Below the pieces are notes generated by a model. That model saw only the letters and a list, made by a program, of their open reading frames with translations. It had not been told where the DNA came from and searched no databases. A stretch of 64,000 nt of DNA from Cornus controversa (lineage: Eukaryota > Streptophyta > Magnoliopsida > Cornales > Cornaceae): positions 77,767,533-77,831,532 of the forward strand of contig CM048845.1 in NCBI GenBank assembly GCA_026545225.1, given 5' to 3'. The stretch's first letter is position 1. Each line of letters starts with the position of its first letter. Positions 50,491 through 60,948 of this stretch are shown in pieces. The position numbers were made by a program, and so were the translations under genes.

Positions 50491-51557
50491 TAATTCTTAA
50501 CTTAACCTTGGTAGCATTCAATACAAATATTCATTAGTTTATTTTCTCATCATTGAAGTATTCTGGGATTCATTGTAACCAATGGCGGCCTTTACTCTCA
50601 TGTAATCAAATATTGCTGGAAACACTTTATTATTATATTTTTACAAGTATCTTCAACTTCATTTAATTTGTATTTGATTGCTTAAAGTCCTCAACCAAAA
50701 AAGCAAAGATACTGACAAGAAACACGTGTAGAACATGATAAGAATAAGATGACACAACAAATTTCCAAGAAAATAAGGCATGTATACGGCAATGATACAT
50801 CAAAAATTCAAAATATAACTTATTATTATTATATATAATAATTTTTGCTCATTTTATTGGCATTATCATGAATGAAATGATCACTAATTTGAAGCATTCA
50901 ATTATATTTTTGTTTTCTAAAATTTTATATTATTTTTCTAATAATATGTAATATATTTTTAAACTACATTTGAATCACATTTTCTATTAAAAATAATTAC
51001 AAAACTATCTAGACGTGTTTTGAAAGTGTCTCAAACGTGTCCATACCTTATCCCAATTGTACGTATTATGGACACAAAAAAAAAAAAAAAATCAAATCCT
51101 AAGACTCTTTTAACGATGCATGTCCATTTTATGAAATAGGTCTTATGCATGTTTATTTTACCATTTATAATTGATTTTACACATGAAAAGTTGAGTTTTT
51201 GCAGCATATGAATAAAGATATTTTCGTCAAAACAATCAGCTTATATGTCACATGTGTTGAACGTGACCACTTTAACACCAGAATTCTAACAGGGGAAATA
51301 ATTTACAACTTTTAGTAAATTTAGGGAATTTGTTGTAAAAAAAAATAATGGAGGCTATTTTGTAACTTTTTGATAGTACAAGGGAGTGTAGTGCAGTTTG
51401 GCTTATCTTTAATATAAGTTACTATAAATTGATTATATAAAATAAAAAATAAAAAAGTTGTACCCATTGCACAAGACACCTTACATCTATTTTTAGAGAG
51501 AGGCGCTCTCAATTCTCAAACCCGCTACAATATCAATTTGGGTAAGGGCACTTGTCA
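50491..51557. other. Intergenic, no gene
   Basis: AT-rich; a 16-A run near 51076. GGGAAATAATTTACAACTTT at 51293 resembles a transposon end of the same general type as 49152, but no partner end was located. Confidence 0.4.
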
Positions 51558-52266
51558 TGTTAGAAATTTTGAATGAAAATTAAATGTAAAACAGTGCGAT
51601 TCACACTAAATAGACACCAAAAGTATCTGTTAGTATCGAATAGACACAATTAGTATTGTTTAAAGTTAAAACAGTACGAGTTGCAACCTTTTGCACCAAA
51701 TGACGTGTCTCATGCCTATTCGGTACTTTTGAAATGGTACTAGTATGCCTATAAATAGGCCATTTACTTCATTTGTAAAATATATTTTTTTCTGATTTAT
51801 TCTTCTCTCTGAGCATCAAGTCTCTCTCACTATATAGCCTAACTCAAGTGGTAGAAAGTCTTAGTAGTCTGGTCTGAACCAACGGGTTAGGAGAGTCAAG
51901 TCCAAGAGAGTACAAACAGACAGTTAGTTCGCAGAAACTCAATTGGTTTGAAGTGTTGCTACCAATCGAGATGAAGATCGTTGTATCCTGGGAGACAGTC
52001 GCCAAGAGTCCGTTCAACACCATTGCGGGGTGATAATTGTCTTAAGGACATAGAGTCTAACTCTAGCCTCGATTTACAGGTTCTTCAGTATTTATATATA
52101 TTTTAAGTTCTGTTATATTTTCTATGGTTTATATAATATGTGATATATGTACTATACATGAGTTCAGTATGGTAAGAGATTTTCTATTATATTTATGTGA
52201 TTTAACGTGTTAGTAAAATTGCATTATATCTTAAATAGTAACATATACACGTATATTTTTTCAACA
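51558..52266 (+). repeat. 5' LTR
   Basis: TG...CA bounded; contains the TATA box at 51750 and, near 52033, ATAATTGTCTTAAG. Confidence 0.92.
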
Positions 52267-52268
52267 AT

Positions 52269-52282
52269 CTTAAGACAATTAT
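52269..52282 (+). promoter_or_regulatory. Candidate unconventional primer-binding site
   Basis: CTTAAGACAATTAT starts two bases after the LTR, where the minus-strand primer site is expected. It is the exact reverse complement of 52033-52046 in the LTR. It does not begin TGG. Confidence 0.4.
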
Positions 52283-54838
52283 GTGTTCTGCTATTGTATA
52301 TATGGTATTATTTAATATACTAATTTTATACGAAGTATAAAATATTGATCAGTTCAATATTAGTTAAATCAGTACCACATAAAGTATTGTTTATTTTGTG
52401 AAATTCAATATTTGTGATATAATATTGGTCCAGTTTGTGATATGCCTTAATTCAATATTGGTGTGATATTAAATATGCATTTTATTCTTTTGTAAATTCA
52501 AATATATATAAATCATACGATTTGAGTTGAACTTGATATTATATAGTTGGTATTTTTATGATGAACATGTAATATGTTTATATCTTGGTGATAAATTTAA
52601 GTATGATTCATGTTATTCAATTTTTATGAAATATTAATCTAGTGTTACATTTAAAGTAGTGTTGTATTTACTAATATTTTTATAATGTGAAGAGTGACAA
52701 GTATAATAGAGATAATTATTCTTGTCGAGAATAAGGAGAAATTTTAAGAAATTCTCCAAGGCACATGTTGTGTTAGAGGAATAATTGGGGTATGAAAGAG
52801 ATATACACCATATAAGACCATTGAGGGTACACATGATAAATGGTGTTTATCATGATTTTTAAAATCAATCTGGTCGTCAAATCAGAGGGTGATGAGTCGA
52901 TATTTCTCATCATATCTACTCTGATAAGAGGATTGTATTATTTATCAAATATGAAGGTTAAATCTTCTTAAGAAAATTCTCTACTACCAAAATAAGGTTA
53001 CATTAGAAATAACCTTAGTGAGAGAACTCGTTCTTCAATGAGTTCATGTGTATTAAATCCAAGGGTGTGTAAACCTGGAATCAAGTTAATTTTCCTACTT
53101 GTGTGAATGTCCTAACTCTAATTTGGCACATATGAAAGAAAATTAACTAGAGTTTATTTTCACTCATATAAAAGAGTGTTGTACCTCTAGCGTTAAATCA
53201 CATTGATATATGTGACTTAATATATGTGCACATGAGAGATGAAAAAAAAATATTTAATACTTTGATAGAAATTACACAAGATAATGTGAAGTGAATTTTT
53301 GAGAATGAGGTTGAGAGTCAATTAGCAATTTAGTTGAAATGATGTTGCTAAAATGCAAGCACCCTAAAGTACAAATGATTTGTAGATAAATTCTGGATTA
53401 TTCAGAAGTTGTGGGGGAAGCTCAACTATTCTCAAATTTAGTCTTATACCTCATTAAGAAAATTATTAAGACACCTGTTGAATGATATATTATAAAATTA
53501 TTATAGAAGATCTTATATCTTCTATAAATATTTCGAAATGTGGGGGTGTCTATATAATGTGACAATCCTAAAATTATTATGATATTAATGGGACATATCT
53601 TGTGTATAATTCAAGAATATAGAACAAGGTCCTATTAATGAAAAATTGATTTGAAATAATTAATGAGAGTTCATAGTTTTAAATCATGAAAGAGAGTGTG
53701 CAAACTTGGAAAATCTATGTGTAGATAGAAACAAATACTAAATCAATGACATAGGTTAGTTGGTTACATGTCAATGAGTATGATGCATGCTAAAAATACT
53801 CTAGATGGATATGTTTTCTAACTATGTTGTTGTGATCCAAATGACAAGTTGCACATAACTTGATATACAAGCAATCCAAGAAAATATTAACTGTATTGAG
53901 GTGGTTGAGATCCATTTTGAAATTAATGATTGTATTTATCAAGGATTGACATTGGTATTAAGGGATATAAAAGACTTTAGATCCACGAATAGACATGTCT
54001 TTAATATTACAGGTGTTGTCATGCATAGAATATAAGTTAGTTGCTTTAAATAAAGCAAGAATGATTAAGAAGTGGTAAAAATTCTTAAAGAATATTCCAA
54101 ACTGGCTAACACCTATGCCACTGCTCTCAAATGAGAAAATCTCTATAGAGTGTATAGATCAAAGAACAACTTGGTGGCCACATATATGAAAGGTTGAATT
54201 AGAGAGCAAGTGATGATGTAATTGAGGGGAATATCCTTAAAGCCTAAAACTAACGAGTCACCTTGATGGAAACCCTATCTAGCTGACTGTAGATCCCAAG
54301 ATCTAGATTTAAAGGGACAATTGAAATTTTGAGTGACTCACCAGTAGCACTGGAAAGATTTTATCTTCTACCTATTCCTATGATGACACAGTGCTGCCTG
54401 TCGTGGATATTATGTTAAGCAAAAACTTTTAGTGATTCCTAAATCTTGAAAATTCAAGTAGAGTATTGCATGATACTCTTAATAGAAAATCACCTATATG
54501 AGTGTGAAGTGGGCCGCTTCTATAAAAATGATAAGGCTAAATTCTCTAAAGTATTCATAAATACCAGGATTTGTTCAGGGCCAAAATGAACACAACCGAA
54601 TAACCAACTTTGTGCGAAAAGGTATTGTGTGTATACTATTGTCTGGTTTTACACAAACGACTGAATAGTTCAAGACTTTATGTCACTAGTTAGCCAAGTA
54701 AATCCGATAGTATTACACTAGGAAAGATTCAAGACCAAAAGCTATCTATCTCGATGCAATAACTTTCTAACTGTACTCTTCTAGTGGAAGTCAAAGTCCG
54801 TTTTTTAAATTATATTAATTTTCATTCATATGGGGGAT

Positions 54839-55546
54839 TGTTAGAAATTTTGAATGAAAATTAAATGTAAAATAGTGCGATTCACACTAAATAGACACCA
54901 AAAGTATCTGTTAGTATCGAATAGACACAATTAGTATTGTTTAAAGTTAAAACAGTACGAGTTGCAACATTTTGCACCAAATGACGTGTCTCATGCCTAT
55001 TCGGTACTTTTGAAATGGTACTAGTATGCCTATAAATAGGTCATTTACTTCATTTGTAAAATATGTTTTTTCTGATTTCTTCTTCTCTCTGAGCATCAAG
55101 TCTCTCTCATTATATAGCCTAACTCAAGTGGTAGAAAGTCTTAGTAGTCTGGTCTGAACCAACGGGTTAGGAGAGTCAAGTCCAAGAGAGTACAAACACA
55201 CAGTTGGTTCGTAGAAACTCAATTGGTTTGAAGTGTTGCTACCAATCGAGATGAAGATCGTTGTATCCTGGGAGACAGTCGCCAAGAGTCCGTTCAACAC
55301 CATTGCGGGGTGATAATTGTCTTAAGGACAGAGAGTCTAACTCTAGCCTCGATCTACAGGTTCTTCAGTATTTATATATATTTTAAGTTCTGTTATATTT
55401 TCTATGGTTTTTATAATATGTGATATATGTACTATACATGAGTTCAGTATGGTAAGAGATTTTCTATTATATTTATGTGATTTAACGTGTTAGTAAAATT
55501 GCATTATATCTTAAATAGTAACATATACATGTATATTTTTTCAACA
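54839..55546 (+). repeat. 3' LTR
   Basis: About 98% identical to the 5' LTR; preceded directly by the polypurine tract. Confidence 0.92.
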
Positions 55547-55591
55547 ATATTTTAAGATTTAAATATTATCACATTAAATTTGTCTTAAGAT

Positions 55592-56250
55592 TGTACCAAA
55601 AATATCTCTTTTGTATGCTAAACAAGCAAAACAAAATATAATTATACTTAGAAAAAATAAACAGAAGTAGGAAGTTAAATAAAATAAACAATTATCAACC
55701 AACTTACAGAATGATTAAAAATGAATTAAATTGAATCCGAGCTTTGTGTAAACACAATTTTCTAAGACAAATTTGTTCCCTTATAGTGCTCAAGGTGATT
55801 AACAATTGTCTCCCAAGATAGAATGGATTTACGATTCTAAAGAGGCAGCACTTTAATCTCTAAAATCCTTCGAACACAACTTGTGCAGTACTCGAACTGT
55901 ATATATATGTAGCGATAGATGATATGAAAATTGTTGTGTCAGTTTTGTTATACATGTCTGGCTATATATAGAACCAATGGCGAACAGACATGTCTATTCG
56001 TGAAGAGTCATACCTATTCCAGAACAGACATGTCTGTTCGTGAAGAGTCATACCTATTCCAGAACAGACATGTTTGTTCATGAAGAGTCATACCTATTCC
56101 AGAACAGACATGTTTGTTCATGAAGAGTCATACCTATTTCAGAATATATATGTTTGTTCGTGAATAGTCATATCTATTCCATAATAGACATGTTTGTTCA
56201 TGAAGAATCATAACTCTTCCAGAATAGTCATGTCTATTATTCAGACAACC
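55592..56250 (-). mobile_element. LTR fragment of a second retroelement, opposite strand
   Basis: Read on the minus strand: tandem 40-bp palindromic units (56245-55981), CCATTGG (55974-55980), TATATATAG (about 55963-55971), then a leader-like stretch with CTTGGGAGACAATTG, resembling CCTGGGAGACAGTCG at the same relative place in the neighbouring LTR. It ends TTTTGGTACA at 55592 and is followed by ATCTTAAGACAAATTT, the same start as the other element's interior. The interior is cut after about 45 bp by the 3' LTR of the 51558-55546 element. The 5' limit is approximate. A degraded LTR plus the start of its interior is the simplest reading. Confidence 0.6.
55981..56245. repeat. 40-bp tandem repeats, each with an 18-bp palindrome
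   Basis: Six full units starting at 55981, 56021, 56061, 56101, 56141 and 56181, plus a partial unit. Unit 2 contains GAACAGACATGTCTGTTC (56022-56039), a perfect palindrome; others differ at one to several bases. The rest of each unit is GTGAAGAGTCATACCTATTC-like. On the minus strand they lie just upstream of CCAAT- and TATA-like motifs. Confidence 0.92.
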
Positions 56251-56259
56251 ACCACTTAA

Positions 56260-56811
56260 GGCCATGTTTGGTTGGAGGATTTTAATAATCAATTTTTCAT
56301 TCAATAACTAACGATTTTTGACAAAATTGTCCAACATGTCATTGCACCAAGGGAGTTTATAAATTAATTATAATAGTTTTTATATTACATTTTATTGTAA
56401 TTTATTGTAATATAATGTCATTATAAATAAAGATTCATAATTATTTATTTAATAGAATTTTAATACTCGAAAAAATTATTTTATCCTTTTTCTTTAGTAA
56501 AGACATCGATAATGTCATTACACATGTAGAATAAATTCTTATCATATCATGGTTGTAATAATTTATACTTTTAGATTGATAATTAGTTTACACCGATGAT
56601 ATTATGAAATTTGATATAATTAGGTTTTGGGGTGTTATAGCTAGAATTACAAAAACACACACAAGTTGTGAGGTTCCCTTTAAAGTTGGGTAAATTACAC
56701 CCTGAGATTAAATTATTTCTGATTTATTTTCTTTCCATTCACTCCATTTTTTTTTTTGCATTTTTTTAATTTCACTTTTTACTATTAGTTACCATCTAAT
56801 CAAACGAACCC
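56260..56811. mobile_element. Probable small TIR element
   Basis: Left GGCCATGTTTGGTTGGAGG, right (other strand) GGGTTCGTTTGATTAGATGG, weakly inverted over about 28 bp and continuing TAATAAT / TAACTAAT. No target duplication. A stretch TGGGTAAATTACACCC at 56687 resembles a Mutator-like end. Confidence 0.4.
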
Positions 56812-57028
56812 TTACACGTTCATTATAGAAATGCAAAAAAGGTTATCAAACATGTTTTCATAATTTGTTTTTGTTTTTCATCAATTTGACAACAACAAAA
56901 ACAAAACGAAAATGATTGCCAAATTAATAAACCCTTAATTTGTGGTGTTGAAAAATTAATTATCTTCAAAGCATTTTTCTTTCCTTCCATATTATTATTT
57001 TTTCCTTATTTTTGCATTGTTTTGTACT

Positions 57029-57486
57029 AGGGGTGCACATGATTCGATTCGATTGGTTGGTTTCAAAATACCTTAAACTGTACGAATCGATTTTATTAAA
57101 CTATGAAACCGAACCGTGATAAAACGGTTTGATTTGGTTCTAATTACGGTTGTATCATCAATTTTTTTTTTCTTTGTATAAAAAGACAAAAAAAAACATA
57201 ACAGTTTAGATCTTTTAAAAAATTGCTACTAACCTATTATTATAAAAATTACTAGTGCCTACTATCAAAAGGCAAAAAATATATATTTTACTGTGGAATG
57301 TTATTAGGTTAGTTTGAAATTAAATATAATATATTATATATATATATATAAATTGTTTGATTTTGATGGACACGAAATCATAACCGAATTGAAAAATTAC
57401 AAATTGAAGCTTTCGAAACTATAACTGAACAAAATTGTAAAAAATTAAACTGTTTTATCGAATTCGAGCCGATTCGATTCAATTAT
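57029..57486. mobile_element. Truncated AGGG-TG family element with GATTCGATT termini
   Basis: Begins AGGGGTGCACATGATTCG with repeated GATTCGATT and GAACCG words, and ends in the inverted counterpart (GAGCCGATTCGATTC), but the final TGCACCCCT of the right end is missing. (TA)n inside. Confidence 0.55.
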
Positions 57487-57539
57487 TTGATGAGGACAAA
57501 TTTTTGTAAATGTCACGTGGTACGAGTAATATATAAAGA

Positions 57540-57730
57540 CAGAGAGACAAACAGGGAATAGGATTTAACTTGCAACCAAATAAGCCCCAAGACGATGGTA
57601 AGCAGCCAAGCCATCAGTCAATGAAGAGTGGGCCAGTTGGAAAGAAGAGGGCCGTCCAGGGTGGGAGAGAGAGGACAAGAGTGGGGCCCATCAGCCGCAG
57701 CACCATCTCCCACTTGCCCATACATAGCTC
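57540..57730. promoter_or_regulatory. GC-rich patch with TCP-type sites
   Basis: GTGGGGCCCA at 57681-57690 and AGTGGGCCAG at about 57626 match the GTGGGNCC core bound by plant TCP factors. It lies 3.3 kb upstream of the AHL gene with transposon DNA in between. Function unproven. Confidence 0.35.
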
Positions 57731-59142
57731 ACCCTTAATTATTTTAGAAACATAATATAATATTCATATATTTGTCCCACCCTTCAAGTCCTCAAGTTTA
57801 AGCTTAACCAGACTTGGTCAACTCTCTCCACCTTAATCAACCATGGTTAGTTTAACCCACATAGACCACCTAAGCCCCACAGTGAACATGACCCATCATT
57901 TAACCCCATCCACAAATACCCATCTAGGTTTCATTTACTCGAATCAAAGTTGTGTGTGTGTGTGTATGTATATATATATATATATTTATTTATTTCATGT
58001 GCTTTGTACAACGTTAAGAATAATGTAACACCAACGCGATCTGGAACCCATTTGCAACCAACTTTCCAATTATGTGGTTTTCCTTTAGTCAAAAACTTGC
58101 ACACGACCATCACAAGAAAGAAGTTTCCTTTGAGAAAGTCGTTTCCTTTGAAACTTTTCTCGTCAAATTGTGAGTGTTTGGATTTACTTTTGGTTACATA
58201 GTTTTTGTTGGTTTGTTTGGACTCTATATATATATATATATATATATATATCCTATTTTCAGTTAATAGAACTTTTATTTCAACGAAAAACTTGAAGAGC
58301 AAAGGCATTTGGTCAAAGTGGGTAATTATGTGATGTAAGACAAATTTGTTATTTTTGGTACATCTCATCTTGAGATGTAAGATTTAATTTCTATCTTTTA
58401 TTGAGTCGTCATGATTAGGTTTAATTCCTCTCTGTAAGTAGAGGTGATTTTGGTTACGTAAAACCTTGGACCTTAGATCTTAGGATTTACTTTATAAAAT
58501 GGACTTCATATAATACAAATGATTTGTTTTGGAGATGGATAACACTCCAAACTTGTTTGGTTTAGTTTTCTATAAACAATTTTCAAGAATTCATAAACAA
58601 AAATTAATTTTCAAACAACAGTTTTTTATAGTTAATTTAAGTAAATTTGTAAATTGAAAATATGTCATTTTTTAACTAACTTTTCACAAAACTATTTAAA
58701 AGAAAATTGTCTTCCAAACAACATTTTGTACCATCTCTTGTGTAAACAATGATTTTGGTTTTTTTTATTATTATTATTTATTTTTAGCAATTTACTCTTA
58801 TGTAAATAATGATTGGTGTGATAGTTATTGATAACATATAACTATAAAAAAATGCGTGGCATTAGACGGCATTTTTTTGATATACTTGCTTCTGTTCAGA
58901 CTTGTTACCATACAAAAATTATAAGTCCATGTTTTGTGTAATAAAATAAAACCATTTACTACTCTGATTTGCCATTGTGGAGTAATCATTATTAATGGTA
59001 AAATACTAGGAAAATGTGAAGATCAAAACTAACATGAATTGACAGATAATAGTTGAATTTATTATTATTATTTTTTTGTTAGGTTAAAAGTTGAGTGAAA
59101 AAACAATAAAAACAATTGTCTAGCTAAAATTGACTTTTTTTT
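57731..59142. other. Intergenic, no gene
   Basis: (TG)n/(TA)n near 57950-57985 and (TA)n at 58226-58252. A stretch at 57780-57930 reads like a low-copy leader but carries no convincing frame. GTTTTCTATAAACAATTTTC-type repeat at 58560-58720. Confidence 0.4.
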
Positions 59143-60078
59143 AGGGTTGAATTTATTCACGTCACTTGAGATTTGGTCAAATTACATTCAGAGAGATCAT
59201 TTGACCTTTATTTTTTTCACTTCTTCTAAATTCATTTTTTCAGTGGTCGGAATAAATTTTAAATATGAAAAGATAATTCCGTCCTTACATTATAATATTA
59301 CATTATATTTCAAACAGAGTAAAATACAATAACATCCTTTAAGGTCTGCTGTAATTACACTGACCTCTCTTGAAAAAAAAATATGATTTCTCAAATGGCA
59401 TGTTTTCACACATTATATTTTCTCCCTTTGTTCAGTCTGTTTTTGTACACCTACTACACCACCGTCACCACCCATGTCCACCATTAATTTTCGATTTTCT
59501 AATATATCTGACCAATCGCCAAAAATTCTATCACACAATTTTTTTTCAAAAATCTTCAATCATGATCATATATATATACAAACAAATACATATATATGAT
59601 TAGATCTATGAACTGAGTTGTTGAGTTTTGTTGTGAGTGATAGGTATGAGTTTGACAAAAATGACTGGACTGGTGGTGTTGTGTGATTAGAAGCGTACAT
59701 ATCATTTTAGAAATTAGATTTTTTATTATTATTAAATTATTTGAAGGTATAATGGTAAAATCATCCTAAAATATTATTTCAAATCATCATACAGAGGTTA
59801 GTGCATTTATAGCAAACCTAATGAGAGGTCAATGCAATTATGATAAACTTCAAAGGACGTCAGTGTAATTATAACAAACCTCAAAAGATGTCATTGTATT
59901 TTATCCTATTTGAAATATAATATGATATTATAATGTAAGTTCAACATTATCTTTTCACTCTTAAAATTTATTCCGGTTACCAAAAATTTAATTTAAAAAA
60001 GTAAAATAAATAAAGGCTAAATGATTTCACTAATTATAATTTGATCAAACCTCAGAAGAGATAAGTAAATTTAACCCT
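59143..60078. mobile_element. Long-TIR element containing a second inverted-repeat pair, 936 bp
   Basis: Outer ends AGGGTTGAATTTA and (other strand) AGGGTTAAATTTA, arms about 170 bp, inner limits CATTATATTTCAAAC / TATTTGAAATATAAT. Between them, 59317-59906 has its own inverted ends, GAGTAAAATACAATAACATC and GGATAAAATACAATGACATC. The right inner arm has extra tandem copies of GAGGTCA.TGCAATTAT-like sequence. Central frames are not genes. Outer 9-bp flanks do not match well. Confidence 0.7.
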
Positions 60079-60176
60079 AATTTTTTAACTTTATTCGTAT
60101 ACTGAGTTTTTAAAAACACACTCAAATATACCGGTTTTCAAGCTATTTTTTATTTTATTTGTTCTACACTGTAAAA

Positions 60177-60312
60177 CAAGAGAAAGGTGACTTTCATAAT
60201 CTGAACTGGGACAGTAAAAACAAGAGAAAGGTGACTTTCATAATCTGAACTGGGACAGTAAAAAGTAAAAACAAGAGAAAGGTGACTTTCATTATCTGAA
60301 TTGGGAGAGTAA
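60177..60312. repeat. Three tandem 44-51 bp units in the AHL promoter
   Basis: Units start CAAGAGAAAGGTGACTTTCA at 60177, 60221 and 60272 and continue TAATCTGAACTGGGACAGTA. The second unit has a 7-bp insertion (AGTAAAA) at its end; the third has a few substitutions. Confidence 0.93.
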
Positions 60313-60539
60313 GAATTCAAAGTCCAATGTAAAAACCAATTTGGATTAGCATTGATTATTATCTCCCCTCAATCTATTTCTCTTATTCTTGTGACTACCA
60401 AATCTAATACTCCATTGTCAAAACCCCTGCCTCTTCCACGCGCTTTACCCTCGAGTTAAACCATATATCATCCCACACCATCTTCTCATTTCTCAAAACA
60501 ATTATAAATAAACAAACCTATACATACATACATACATAC

Positions 60540-60545
<6 letters not shown>

Positions 60546-60590
<45 letters not shown>
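60546..60590. repeat. (TA)n microsatellite near the AHL transcription start
   Basis: About 22 TA units 360-400 bp upstream of the start codon, 36 bp after a TATAAATA box. Confidence 0.95.
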
Positions 60591-60593
<3 letters not shown>

Positions 60594-60948
60594 CTACAAA
60601 TATTTAATATATATATTTAAACTTTTAGGGTGTAACAAATGACTGCGTTTGAGTCCTTGTCTCCCCCACCATCCCCTCTTCTCTTTCTTCTTCCCTTCCC
60701 TTTCTCTGCACTCAAATCATCAACACTTTGTTTTCTATTCTCTATTCAAATCTAGGCTTCAACTTCCATAACTCTTTTTTCTATATTTTTCCTTTATCTT
60801 CGTTTTTTGTTTTTTTTATCTCTTAAAATAAACAAATTAATCTATAAAAAAAAACAGTTTAGTTTTTATAATTAAATCTTTGCTTTCATTTTTTATAATT
60901 TTCTTGTTTTCTGTTGCTTCTGTTTCTGTTTCTTTTCATGTTGTGGAC

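Larger units (their letters stand above)
51558..55546 (+). mobile_element. LTR retrotransposon, non-autonomous, 3989 bp
   Basis: Two LTRs, 51558-52266 (709 bp) and 54839-55546 (708 bp), each TGTTAGAAAT...TTTCAACA. I counted 13 substitutions and one 1-bp indel, about 98% identity. A TATA box (TATAAATA) is at 51750-51757, and a polypurine tract TGGGGGAT precedes the 3' LTR, giving plus orientation. The 2572-bp interior has no gag or pol frame, so it depends on other elements. The usual TGG-type primer site is absent; after the LTR the sequence is ATCTTAAGACAATTAT, whose CTTAAGACAATTAT pairs with the LTR itself at 52033-52046. The 5-bp flanks (TGTCA and ATATT) do not match, so recombination or deletion has occurred. 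LTR style suggests Ty1-copia, not proven. Confidence 0.9.
60079..60948 (+). promoter_or_regulatory. Promoter and 5' leader of the AHL gene
   Basis: From upstream: three tandem copies of a 44-51 bp unit (60177-60312), a TATA box TATAAATA at 60503-60510, a long (TA)n at 60546-60590, and a pyrimidine-rich leader (about 60655-60790). If that TATA box is used, the TA run lies in or at the start of the transcript, giving a leader of about 400 nt. No upstream ATG extends the protein in frame: the frame stays open back to 60880 but its first codon there is TTG. Confidence 0.5.

Noticed and set aside
51552..55551. Target duplication of the 4-kb LTR element
   Set aside because: TGTCA on the left and ATATT on the right do not match, and shifting the ends by a few bases does not help.
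55981..56245. Palindromes read as p53- or steroid-receptor-type sites
   Set aside because: The word resembles animal response elements, but plants lack those receptors, and the LTR context explains the array.
55981..56245. CRISPR-like array
   Set aside because: Units are contiguous tandem repeats without variable spacers, in a plant genome.
60880..60948. Longer AHL protein with a hydrophobic N-terminal extension
   Set aside because: The frame is open back to 60880 but begins with TTG, not ATG. The first ATG is at 60949 and matches the conserved AHL start.
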